DNA of 64,000 nt, from the NCBI GenBank assembly GCA_026210745.1, contig CP110632.1:3037001-3101000 (forward strand), written 5' to 3'. The translations under genes were made by a program, and so were the position numbers. Under the pieces are notes generated by a model, which ran no database searches, was not told the origin of the DNA, and saw nothing but the letters and a program-made list of their open reading frames with translations. The stretch comes from Exobasidium rhododendri. Taxonomy: Eukaryota > Basidiomycota > Exobasidiomycetes > Exobasidiales > Exobasidiaceae. This document shows positions 52,974 through 62,948 of this stretch, piece after piece (the first letter of the stretch is position 1; each line of letters opens with the position of its first letter).

Positions 52974-53906
52974 ATGTTCTGGAGGTCAACCGTGATCGCC
53001 GCTCAATGGTGTCTCAAGGACGGACGTTCTATACACAGCTCTAGCCGCTATCTCGTCGATGCACTACGAGACGAGGCTATTCAAGCTCGCTACGCCCGCA
53101 TTGTCGATTTCGAGACTGGATCGATCTCTACCAGATCACAAAGAACGTCGAACATACTTCGAAATATCGATCGGACGAGATTTTGGCTTGTCCAGGTGAA
53201 GGCAAGCAAATTCGATGCAAGTGACATGGGTGGAGGGGAAGGTGCTGCCAATGATACGATTCAGCCACAGGAGCAACAGGAGGGAAAGGGAACTTCAGCT
53301 ATGAAGCGACCGCCAAAGAGACTCAACAAAGAACAAGAGCGCTACAGAGAAGAGGTAGAATCTCAGATGCCGCTGGAAGACCTTGCGATCCTGAAATTGG
53401 TAGACAAGAAAGAAGCATACAACAAGCAAAAGCAATTGAAGCTGGAAAAGAAGCAAGGTAGATTGACATCTTCGAATGCCTCGTCGGATTCGGCCGCTCA
53501 GAAGGAAGTGGAAATGAGTTGGAGCTCGACGAGTAACGACGTACAGCATAAATTGAATCACACTTTGACCCATTTGAAGAAGAGAGGGCCTGGTGCCAGA
53601 GTGACAGTAAGAATAAAATCGAAAAAGGGAAAGGGAAGGTCGGGAGGAATGGAAGAGGATCAAAAGATGGAATTGGTCCAGAAGATCGAAGATTACCTGT
53701 GCAAGTGGGACGACGCCGGTGAAGAGTCATCAAGCGAGACACTGTATCATGCGCGAAAGGTAGGCGACGTCGACTGGCAAAAGGGAAAGTCCTTGGCAAT
53801 GATGAGGTTCGAGGTGGTGAAAGGGCGGAGCAAGAATGCCAAGCCAGTGGTGCAAGCGAGTACCAGCTCAGTGCAGGAGGGATCATCGGTGGAAAGGACA
53901 GGGTAG
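52974..53906 (+). CDS. Mitochondrial translation initiation factor IF3-like
   Basis: A single frame of 310 residues from ATG 52974 (MFWRSTVIAAQW), a likely import signal. The IF3 N-domain pattern is visible: YARIVDFETGSISTRSQRTS, then FWLVQVKA and LAILKLVDKKEAYNKQKQ (the family's P-x-C-K-x-x-D-Y-x-K-Y region, here without Cys). The C-domain includes EVEMSWSSTSNDVQHKL and LTHLKKRGPGARVTVRIKSK, matching the EIKLRP...DFxxKL...FLxxGxKVKVT motif. A 50-residue Gln/Lys-rich insertion separates part of the N-domain. Role: binds the mitochondrial small subunit and keeps it free for initiation. Fungal members (Aim23 type) are very divergent, as here. Confidence 0.82.
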   Translation: MFWRSTVIAAQWCLKDGRSIHSSSRYLVDALRDEAIQARYARIVDFETGSISTRSQRTSNILRNIDRTRFWLVQVKASKFDASDMGGGEGAANDTIQPQEQQEGKGTSAMKRPPKRLNKEQERYREEVESQMPLEDLAILKLVDKKEAYNKQKQLKLEKKQGRLTSSNASSDSAAQKEVEMSWSSTSNDVQHKLNHTLTHLKKRGPGARVTVRIKSKKGKGRSGGMEEDQKMELVQKIEDYLCKWDDAGEESSSETLYHARKVGDVDWQKGKSLAMMRFEVVKGRSKNAKPVVQASTSSVQEGSSVERTG

Positions 53907-54089
53907 GGTAGGCTACTTCGGCTTCCTCCATCCCTGCGGAAAAAGTCATTGCTGCGAGCCGTTCTCACCAAAAGTGTATCATTTTAATTTGTATTGCATC
54001 GATAATCTAAGAAATCCAGGACGTTCAGCCAAGGGAAGTTGGTGCCGAGTGGATGTAGAAGAGTGTGGCGTGGAAAGGCAGGTCTTTGC

Positions 54090-55998
54090 TTACATCTTAC
54101 CTCCATGAGTCACCTTTGAGACGTTTGTCTTTGGCCAGGCGTAATCATCGTCACTGTGGAAGAAGATTGAAAAGTGGGCTTCTCAGCGGTCAAGATCGCT
54201 TTCAGAGCGCGCAGAACGATCCACTCACGTCTTCTTGAAGCCGTAGCTTCCGATGAACTCGTTGAGTCTCTCTGGTCCTCTGCTCCCATATGGATAGCTC
54301 TCCGTCTTCACCTTTCCAGCATCGATTGCGTGAAGGATGGGCGTGAAGATCTTCCAGCTCACGTCTAATTCGTCGTCTCGAACAAAGTTGCTGTGATCTC
54401 CCTTCAGAGCATCCAGAATCAAGGCCTCGTACGCCTCGGGAATGCGGGCGTCTTCGAATCTTTCCTTGTACGTCAGATCCAGATCGGCCGGTAGAGTGCC
54501 GTTGCTCAAGCCGGGTGTCTTTGCATTCACTTTCAGGTAAACTGCCTCGTCGGGTTGAATTCGGAAGACGAGCTCGTTTCTCTGTAGCGTGTCAAAGAGA
54601 TCCTTCTGGGAGTCCTTGAATTGAATTCGGATCTCTACCTTGGCCTCATCGAGTGCTGTTAGAAAGTAAGTCGATGGCGTGTTAGCGTGTCAGATCTCAT
54701 CCCTTAGATGGTTCGTACTTTTCCCCTCGCATCTTACACACCTTTCCCAGCTTTGAGGATGAAGGGCACGCCTTCCCATCGCGCGTTGTTCACCCACAAC
54801 GCCAGGGCAGCAAAGGTTGGGCTGGTACTATCCTTTGGAACAGTGTCGTCATCCTTGTAGCCGGGTTTGCCGTTAGCTGCTGTGTACTGGGCAATCAAGA
54901 CGTCCTTTTCTACAATCGGCGGAACAGACTTGAGCACTTTCACTTTCTCATCACGAATGTGCTCAGCAGACAAAGACTTTGGCCTCTCCATCGAGATCAG
55001 CGAAAGAACCTGCGACAAGTCTTATGGTAGGGCAACACAGGGCAGCGTCAGCTTCGTCTCAGGTTTCACTTTGAGCTTTCTGTAAAGCAGCAGAAACGAC
55101 TCACGATTCTGCTGGATGTCCCTGACAATACCAAATTCGTCAAAGTAACCTCCTCGACCTTCCGTTCCGAATGGCTCTTTGAAGGTGATTTGAACATTGT
55201 CTACCTGATCTTTATTCAACGTGGCATCGATCAAAGGGTTTCCGAATCGCATGACCAATAGATTTTTGACCATCTCCTTTCCAAGGTAATGATCGATTCG
55301 GAAGGTTTCCTCCTCCTTCCACAAATCTTTGAGCTTGTTCATCATCTCTCTACTGCTTTCCAGGTCCTTTCCAAACGGCTTTTCGATCACGATGCGATTG
55401 TTTCCGTTTTCAGAGTAGCAGCTCTTCTTAAGTCCGGCAGCAACAACGGTGAAGACGTTGGGTGGCAGCGCCATGTAGAACAGTCGGTTTGGACTAGACT
55501 TTGATCCTAATTTCTCTTCGATCTTTTCCATTTCTGTGGTCAAGTGCTCAAAAGCCTTGTCGTCATCATATGCGCCAGGAACATAAGTGCAAATGTCCAA
55601 GAACCCGCTTTTTGCCTTCTTGCCTTCATCGCTGTCTACGCCCTTGAAGTGCTCCTCAATCTTCCCATGGAAGGTTTTCAAGTCCATCTTTGTTCGTGCA
55701 TAACCAACAATAGCGATCTTCTTGGGCAGCAAATCTAGCTTGTATAGATTGAAGAGTGCAGGATAAGTCTTGTTTCCACAGAGAAAATTGGTGGAGACGT
55801 TAGCGTTTTGCTCTTCGCTTTTAAGACCTCGCAATACTCACCTTCTTTCTAGCCAAATCTCCTGAAGCTCCCAAGACTGTGCGAGAGAGAGAGAGAGTCG
55901 TATCGCGTCATAAAGCAGCTCGTGAGTACTGCAACGTCTGGCGCTGACTCACCAACGAAGACAGTCTCGCCCTCAAAGGCGACGGTATTGCCTGGCAT
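54090..55998 (-). CDS. ZWF1: Glucose-6-phosphate 1-dehydrogenase
   Basis: Six exons: 55998-55953, 55876-55842, 55768-55105, 55020-54742, 54655-54229 and 54153-54090 (504 residues, normal length). Joined protein motifs: [12 protein letters not shown], the NADP Rossmann loop, over exons 1-3; IEKPFGKDL; the active-site [13 protein letters not shown] with catalytic His/Lys; [31 protein letters not shown]. Reaction: glucose 6-phosphate + NADP to 6-phosphogluconolactone, first step of the oxidative pentose phosphate pathway, in the cytosol. The apparent stop in exon 5 (KKT then TGA) lies in a GTGAGT donor; the last exon adds [19 protein letters not shown] and Met. A GTAAGATG just before the final stop is another possible donor, so the last residues are less sure. 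Confidence 0.95.
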
Positions 55999-56622
55999 TA
56001 TCGGAAAGTATGTGTCCCTTGATCTGAAGAAGTGAGCAGGGAGATATGCGTAAGCATATTAGCAGCAGAGCTCAGCATTCCCCAGGAGAAGGAGCAAGCA
56101 ACACTCTGGAGAATGTCGGCATCTCTTTCGTCCTATCATCAAACGCGATCCTCGAAGTGACATTGTGAAATGCTCCATGCTCTCCTGCCTTTGCTATCTC
56201 CTTTTCCAAGCAGCTTATCATCTTTCTCACCTGGTCTAGTTAGATTTGTTGATGCGCTTCGTAATCTCCTGTATGCTACCACAGTCTTTGCGTTCTATAC
56301 TATAGTATCAAAGGTCACGGCTTTGCGTAGTGAAGGGTGATGAGAAGAGAAGAAGAAGGAAGGTGTGTTATCAATCCGATCTCGAACTCTACGTCTAGTG
56401 ATTCAAAAAAGATATGAGATCAATTGACATCGGCGCGCGGCCTGGCTGGCGCCCTTCCTTTCTAATAGAGAAGGGCAACTTGATATCACATCCACCCCCC
56501 TCCACTTCCGTCTTCGATACAAGTAAGTTCCCCCCTCCAACCAGAGAAGTTCGAATAGAGGCGATAAAAGTCGATAAAGGAAAGTTGATCCCGAGCCTCC
56601 CACGTGTTTGGTATTCTATTGG
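55999..56622. promoter_or_regulatory. ZWF1 upstream region
   Basis: Intergenic sequence between the G6PD start and the transposon insertion site. A short hairpin-capable stretch (GCCCTTC ... GAAGGGC) lies at 56451-56476. No gene was recognised. Confidence 0.4.
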
Positions 56623-56631
56623 CTATCCATG

Positions 56632-56688
56632 GGGGGAAGATACGTGTACAGGTCTCAGACGCTAAATTATGCACGAATCATTACAAAA
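56632..56688 (+). repeat. Left terminal inverted repeat
   Basis: 57 bases, differing from the right end at two positions (T/C and T/G). Confidence 0.9.
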
Positions 56689-57044
56689 TTGCTTCCACTA
56701 CAAATTCACCTACAGTTCTGTCACGTGCAACTTTCTAATTTCTTGACCGTGACTTTGAAAGGGAGCCTCTAGAATGGTCAGAAGTCAAGTATCATGTTCT
56801 CAGTCTGACAGCATCAACACCATCATCAGAGTGATATGGTACACTGAGACAGTCAGAAGGTTTTTATTGATGATCGCTGATGTATAAGGCTACACAACAT
56901 CTGTCTTTTTACACCAAACATCTTGTAATAGGTTTTCAATGGAGTTAGAGTCTAACTATAATATATCTCTACACGCGTTTAGCATCTTTAGAATTTTTGT
57001 AAAACTTCCAAATATCAGCTTTTAATGAATCTGTAGTAATTTTT

Positions 57045-57101
57045 TTTTGTAATGCTTCGTGCATGATTTAGCGTCTGAGACCTGTACACGTATCTTCCCC
57101 C
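57045..57101 (-). repeat. Right terminal inverted repeat
   Basis: Reverse complement of the left end with two mismatches; inner border marked by a run of nine T on the plus strand. Confidence 0.9.
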
Positions 57102-57110
57102 CTATCCATG

Positions 57111-57275
57111 ACATCCTTCGGAGTGACATTGCAGGGATGTTCGCTAGACCATCGAACTGTCAGATTGATCGGAAGTACACGTATATATTACAAGGTAGGT
57201 TTATTACGGATAAAGTACAATCTTGGACCCCTCCTATCGGCATGAGGGGGGAGTTCTTAAGTCTCTGGAAGATCA
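57111..57275. other. Intergenic 3' side of the LCHN-like gene
   Basis: 165 bases between the transposon and the stop of the next gene. Before insertion, the G6PD-to-LCHN intergenic distance would have been about 800 bases. Confidence 0.4.
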
Positions 57276-59532
57276 TTAGAGAATGTTCAAGGGCCACCAT
57301 GTCGTCTGAAATGCAATGTCTCGATCGGTGACTGTGCTAGCCAAGTACATGGTTAGATCTACATCGACTTGGACATGAACGCTCATATCCAGTCCCGACA
57401 TTTCAGTCATGGTGAGCTGAATAGGCTTGTCTTGTGCTGGCAACAACGTAGCATCGCGACAATCGCCTCGATCTCCCTCCTCTCCCATTTCCGTTACTCG
57501 TTCCCTGATAAGCTTTTCTTCCAGCAGGTCTTGCAGGCCCATGACGAGCTCCCTAATCCACATAGACCAAGTCTTGAAAATAGAGTAAGACAACCTTACG
57601 CCATCAATCGTCACCTTTTCAATCTCTTCCTCTTGAGATTGATGCGGTTTACCGGCTGATATTGCGTTGATGGTGATTGTTGACTGGACGGGGCTCCTAT
57701 TTATCTCCGTTTGACGAGCTGCAGGAGTATCAGCGTGGAGACTTGAGCCTGAAATTGGTAATGGAATCGATCTTCTCCTAAGACCGGGAGCTTGCGTAGC
57801 TCCACAGGCTGCCAAGAATGGATCAACTTCGGTTGCGTCAGGGTCTAATGCTTCCTCTTCCGTTGTAACTCTCCTTGTTCTTGAAAGGTCACTTGTGAAG
57901 GAGGAACGTCTCTGCGAGCCGCTCTCTACTACTTCACCGTGCTGCGCCTCGAGACTCTCTACATCACTGTCGTCAGAATTACAGTCGTCATCATCTTCAT
58001 CATCGTCGTTGTCATCAGGAAGCAACATTATGCTTGCTCGCACACCTCCATCACCACGAATGCTTAGCGGGACATAGCCAAAGCTACTGCGGAGGTTCAG
58101 TCGCCAATGGTGCGGCAGTATCCACAAATTGGAAAGCCAAAAGCGTAGAAAGGCAAGAAAGGTAGATTGCTGTCCACGTGAATGCTTTCTTGAGATCAAT
58201 TGTGACTGCGTCGATTCAGAAGAAGCTGGCCCTTGCGTTGTAGCTGCAGATGATCGCCTTCTTCCACGACGTGGCACCGCACCGAAACTTGCTTCTTCGT
58301 CCAAGTTCCGGAAGATGGCAAATTCTCGAGTAGTCCACGACTGCTTCTTCAGTTCAAAGTTGATCCGTCCATCCTTTGTTTGAGTTTGTTGAGTGGATAA
58401 GAGTCTTGGCAGAGCAGTGGGGGACATTGAGAAGTCAGGACTGTCATTGCCGGTCTCAGTAATCGGACTTAGGTCCAGTACTGCATCGTAGAGTCGACAT
58501 TTCTCTAGTAGAATCTTGTCTGTAGTCCAAGCGATCCAAGACATCGGCCTTTCCCCGTGCGAAGATCGAATTTTTGCTTCCTCTTGTAGTGTAGAAATGT
58601 CATGCAAACCAAGCAACCCTCGTATGACCAGACCATGTTGATCGGACGAAGCTCCCGTAGCGGGGCACTGATCACCAGATTGACGAGACTGACAAGCCGA
58701 ATATGTCAGTTCACCTAATGCAAATGCGATGCTTGCTGCTCGGTATGTTGGTACGCCTCCGGGTATATAGATTAGAAAACGAAAAGAAGGCAGCAAGAGT
58801 CGCTTTAATATACTTGGCAGTAGCGGCCCCAGTGCGTTACTGATGGCCGGTAATTGAAAGAGAGGATCGTATGCGTACAGCAGGTCATTGCCCTTGAGAT
58901 TCCGTCTAGAAGTAATGCTAAGCGCTCCCTCTTTCAGCAAATGACTGTCCAGCCATGCCTCTAGCAAGTCTTTGCGAGTCGGATCCGCCGATAGAGCATT
59001 TGCCAATGCCTCTAATTGCAGGCAGTGAGGTAACGTCGCTGCAAGTTGTGACCATGGCGTGGCCATACTTCCACAATCTGTAAGGATCAAAGGGAAAGAT
59101 GGTTGTCAGTATATATGCTGAGATATGCTGAACTTTGGATGAGAGTTACTCTTTATCCTCGTCTCCATTGTGCTCACCAAAGATGGCGCCTACTGCTAGA
59201 ATTCGAGCTCCCCTTTGGTCTTCATCCTCGTCTCCCGCGACACTGCTTCTCTCCGCCTGATTCAGACTTCTGTTTCGGAACGCTGCAACACCTATTCTAT
59301 GGTTCCCATTAGGTGCCGTGCCAGTCTCGAAGTATACGAGGTCTTTGCTTATTGCATGACTTCCACTGGGTAGCACCTTCCACTCCACGCCTCCAAGGTC
59401 TGCATCTCCCTTCGACCAGAGCACTTCATTTCCCCTTCTCACATGAAAGTGTGCAATGAAGACAGCGACGGCATTCTGTGGCGCACCCTTTCCTGGCTTT
59501 GTATTCACGAGGTCTGGTGAATCTCTACTCAT
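57276..59532 (-). CDS. DENND11/LCHN-like protein (DUF4484, DENN fold)
   Basis: Exon 1 is 59532-59178 and exon 2 is 59077-57276 (718 residues). The ATG of MSRDSPDLV is used. The N-terminal longin-like part reads VAVFIAHFHVRRGNEVLWSK, then GGVEWKVLPSGSH, LVYFETG, GVAAFRNR and RGARILAVGAIF, matching LCHN/DENND11 proteins. Exon 2 continues with LPHCLQLEALANAL, LLPSFRFLIYIPGG and the DUF4484 region split by an acidic low-complexity insert (about 460-500). DENN-fold proteins usually act as exchange factors for Rab-type GTPases in membrane traffic; the partner is not known here. The extreme C-terminus (TTWWPLNIL) is not a family end that I recognise. Confidence 0.85.
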
Positions 59533-60255
59533 ACAGCTGCTCTTGATCACCAACGATGGCGATGGTTTCAAAGTCGCCTTTACATGCTCTCAAAGTGTCG
59601 AAATGGGATGAAATTTCCAATTTTAGACTCGGTGTGGGCAAACCACGTGTCGCACACCGAGGAGGAGTGACATGGTCTGTGCACCTCGTTCCGGTGATCC
59701 CGCGTCCTGTTCAAATTATCGATCGACACACTCTCCAAATCCTGCCTCCTTGACGACATTCTTATGCCATCGCTTATCCTCAAAGTGATGAAAGAGTAAT
59801 CCTACAAGATGTGCGGGAAGGCTCTGAAATCAAGGCAGAGAAACATTCGCGTGCAGAGACGTGCCACCTTGTCACGGGGATCCTGAGAGGGGGGGGGCGG
59901 TGAGAATTAATGCGGTGCCCAATAAAATCCAAAATAGAACTGAAGAAATTACCGCATGTTGCATGCGAAAGAATCTTGAATTCCGGCAGAATAAATTCCG
60001 ATCGAAAGCCGATTCGAAGAGCGGAGAAAGGAGGGGGGCTTCGAACGAGATTGGCTTTCCCGCCAAGACAATCCGCGGTACATATAAGGCGTCATCTTTC
60101 CGCTTCGATTCCCTAAATCTCCTCCAGACCCACTCATATTCGTCTACCACACCATAGGCGCTCTACCACCTCTACATCTCTCGATCGTACGTGTTTCATC
60201 TCATTGAGCCAATCCGAAACTTACGTCAAGCAAAGAATTCGCAAAAACGCACAGA
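59533..60255. promoter_or_regulatory. Divergent region with a TATA-like site for the secreted protein gene
   Basis: 723 bases between the LCHN-like and secreted-protein starts. CATATAAGGC with TATAAGG at 60083-60089 lies about 170 bases before the secreted-protein ATG, followed by a CT-rich leader. A run of nine G lies at 59889-59897. No other gene was recognised. Confidence 0.5.
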
Positions 60256-60900
60256 ATGAAAACTACTCAAGTTGTTACCCTTCTCGTCGCTCTTTTGAGC
60301 ATCACCTACGCACAAGTCATCAGTTCAATCTTCGACGGGATCACTTCTGTGGGCGGAGACATAACGTCTGTCGGTGGCGGCATAGCTTCAAGTGCGTACT
60401 TTGGAGTTCAATGCATCATTTTGAACAGCATGACTTTTGAGATGAGGATCATTACGACAAAGTAGGCTGACTTCATCTATCTTTTTTTTTTCATTAGCAA
60501 TCACCTCAGGAGCAGAGTCGATCGCGACCGTGGTGACTAGTGGCGCTGGTGGAGCGTTCTCGACTGCCACATCAGGTGCAGCATCGGTAGCGACTGTTAT
60601 TACTAGTGGAGCGGGGGGTGTCGCATCGAGTGAGTACTCGAGAGAACCAGCATGATCCGGGATCGATGGTGAAAAAATTGAGCTAACTAAAGTGCAACTG
60701 TAGCCATTACGAGTGGAGCCGGATCAGTGGCGACTTCAGTGGCCTCTACCGTTGCTTCTGGAGGTAGCTCAGTTGCATCCCAAGCATCCACGCATGCTGC
60801 CGACTCCGCTCTTGCTCAATACTCGAGCGTGGGCACAATCTGGAATGTGGCCGGTATGGTGGTAGCTGGCTTGGCCGGTGTCGGTGTCGTGATGCTCTGA
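60256..60900 (+). CDS. Small secreted GPI-type repeat protein
   Basis: Exons 60256-60391, 60498-60629 and 60704-60900 encode 154 residues; the gene is visible only after splicing. MKTTQVVTLLVALLSITYAQ is a clear signal peptide with cleavage likely after Ala19. The mature part is almost only Ser, Thr, Gly, Ala, Val and Ile, with repeats of the type ITSGAGS-VAT. The C-terminus ends in a hydrophobic stretch (VAGMVVAGLAGVGVVML) preceded by small residues, as for GPI attachment. Both introns are phase 1 and exons 2 and 3 each open with the same ITSGA unit. A cell-surface or wall protein is inferred. No family name is assigned. Confidence 0.82.
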
Positions 60901-61230
60901 GTGCCAGCCTTTTGTGGTGTCTCCACTTCTCTGTTGCAAACATAATACCTAGCTTCACTTCGTAATTCTCAATCGCTCCCTACATCAACTTGATCGACTT
61001 TTGTACTGCCGTCAATAATTCCCTCATACCTTTCCCCTCATACCTCTCACGTAGCACTGGCCATGATTATACAATTACTACAATTCTCAAAGCACAAAGA
61101 TACACAGAATATGGGCGCCAGAAGCGGTGAAGACATTATACAATGAAGACATGAGAAAAGGGCGAACGACAGTTGGAGATAAGATGAGGAGGAAACGTAG
61201 CGAATCACTCGTGAAGAGAGGACTTGCCCA
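60901..61230. other. Convergent 3' regions
   Basis: 330 bases between the secreted-protein and MARVEL gene stops. Nothing specific was seen. Confidence 0.4.
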
Positions 61231-62582
61231 TCATCCTCGATACAGCGGGGGTAACTGCGGGGCACGGTCTGACCGCAGTTGTTGCTGGATAGCAGCATAT
61301 GGATCTGACGGTGTCTGTGGTGCACCGTATGCTCCATAGTCGTATGATTGTCTGGGAATGTAGTTGCTATCAGCAAAAGGATCAGTGCGAGTGAAGCCGG
61401 CCGGTGGATTGCCTCCTGAGTCGTAAGGAATTCTAGTGTTCTCATATACACCTTGGCCTGCTGCCACTCCCCTTCCTCCTCCTCCTCCTCCATAAGAAGC
61501 ATTACTCCCATCTCCACCGTCTCCGTATCGATTGGAAGTTGCGTTGTCACTGAATTGTGTCTGTCCATACTCATCGCCCTCTCCATCAAAGTCATCCGCG
61601 ATAGGCTGGAAATCCCCTTCACCACCTGAGTGTACAAAAGGCGGAATTCGAGGTCCGTTCTTGCGACTTAGCTTCCAGAATCGTAGGAATAAAAGCATAG
61701 TCGCTACGCAAGTCACTGCCCAGAGGTTCGTCAGTCTTGCGCTCTTCCTTTCGTTGACACATATATATCCACTCACGCCATATCAGCCAGCAAAATGCGG
61801 CGCCAGCTTTTTTGGTGGAGCAGAAAGACGGCAGAGCTTTGATGAAGTCGTCGTCATTCCCCTTTGATGTTTTGGCGTGAGCGTCCGACGAGGGATCTTT
61901 GCAGGCTGCAGAGGATAGCGCTGAAGCCGTCTGAGTGATGCTAAGGATGAACCAGATTACGAGCCCGAAAGAATTCATGACCAAAGCTAATCGTGGCTGC
62001 TCCATCGTCTTGATGATTCGATCCCCACTAGTCTGGAGCGAGTCAGGCAGAAAGGAGACGGCCAAGAGGAAGGCCGAAAAGAGAAAGGTGAGGATGTTGA
62101 CGATCAGTAAGATACCAGTGAGACCCGATATGGCGCCAATCCATTTCGTCTGGAATGTGGCGAGGACGATGACAACGATGAGGAAGCAGCTGGATGGAGA
62201 CGTCGGAATTCAGCATTCCATTTCGCACACACACATATATGCGCTAAATTCACGCACAAAGAGCATAATACTTGGAATCCTCGCACAATGATGGCTATAT
62301 TAGTGATGCGATCCTGCGTATCGACAAGAAGGAAGAGAGTGTGATAGCGATCAGGGACCAAAGCAGGACACCGGTAAGATACACTGCACGCACCTCACCC
62401 CACGGGCCCCCTAGATATCCCGACGTAGCATTGCCGGCTGTCGACGACGGCAGAGCACCTGTATTGCCTATACCCATACCGAACCGACTTTTGTTCTCTG
62501 CCATTCCTGGTCCACCACCATTCCCTCTGTACTCCGTACCTCCCGACGTGATGTTGCTCAGAAAGTTCTTTGCTGTGTTCAT
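61231..62582 (-). CDS. MARVEL-like four-helix membrane protein
   Basis: Exons 62582-62394, 62313-62258, 62189-61777 and 61715-61231 encode 380 residues. After a 60-residue polar N-terminus the membrane part starts DRITNIAIIVRGFQVLCSLFC and continues FLIVVIVLATFQTKWIGAIS. Further helices are GILLIVNILTFLFSAFLLAV, LVMNSFGLVIWFILSITQ and, across intron 3, FCWLIWLTCVATMLLFLRF. Helix count, short loops and the Cys-containing extracellular loop before helix 4 suit the MARVEL fold (fungal Nce102/Sur7-neighbour type). The 160-residue cytosolic tail is rich in Gly, Asp, Tyr and Pro, with a poly-Gly run. The exact relative is unknown. Confidence 0.83.
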
Positions 62583-62948
62583 CGAGAAGAGATAAAGGAA
62601 CCCTTAATGCAGGTGTCGAGATTAGCATTTATCTCCTTCAGGGGTTTGCGTTTTTTAGGGTTTAGGTCTTTCCTGATCAAAGGCCAAAAGACAACAACAG
62701 ACCGCGTTCTCGGGTCACGTGTGTTAGATTATGCACAGGACGGCGGTACCGTATACCGCACCTCGGCACCCACGCGAGCGTGACTCTCCCATCCTGGGCG
62801 GCCACGAATGCGCCCACTTGGCTCAATAGCATCGGCTACTGCTTTGCGTCGAGAAGAACGGACGACGTACCTGATCGTGGTTTTGATTTTGTTCTGAACA
62901 TACTTCCACTGGCCGCTCTTCCTCCATCTTCCCAACCTTGAAAGCGCC
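62583..62948. promoter_or_regulatory. Divergent promoter of the MARVEL gene and BFR1 with a telobox-like motif
   Basis: 366 bases between divergent ATGs. TTAGGGTTTAGG at 62655-62666 resembles the telobox bound by Tbf1/TRF-type Myb proteins in some fungi. Confidence 0.45.

Larger units (their letters stand above)
56632..57101. mobile_element. Non-autonomous DNA transposon (MITE-like, Mutator- or Merlin-type)
   Basis: A 470-base AT-rich element bounded by inverted ends beginning GGGGGAAGATACGTGTACAG. The two ends match over 57 bases with two mismatches and then weakly for about 25 more. Directly outside, CTATCCATG occurs on both sides (56623-56631 and 57102-57110), a 9-base target duplication. 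There is no transposase frame. Because the inner G/C run can be split differently, an 8-base duplication is also possible. Nine bases with long inverted ends starting with G suggest a Mutator-like family; eight would suit Merlin or hAT. The near-identical ends imply a fairly recent insertion. Confidence 0.9.
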
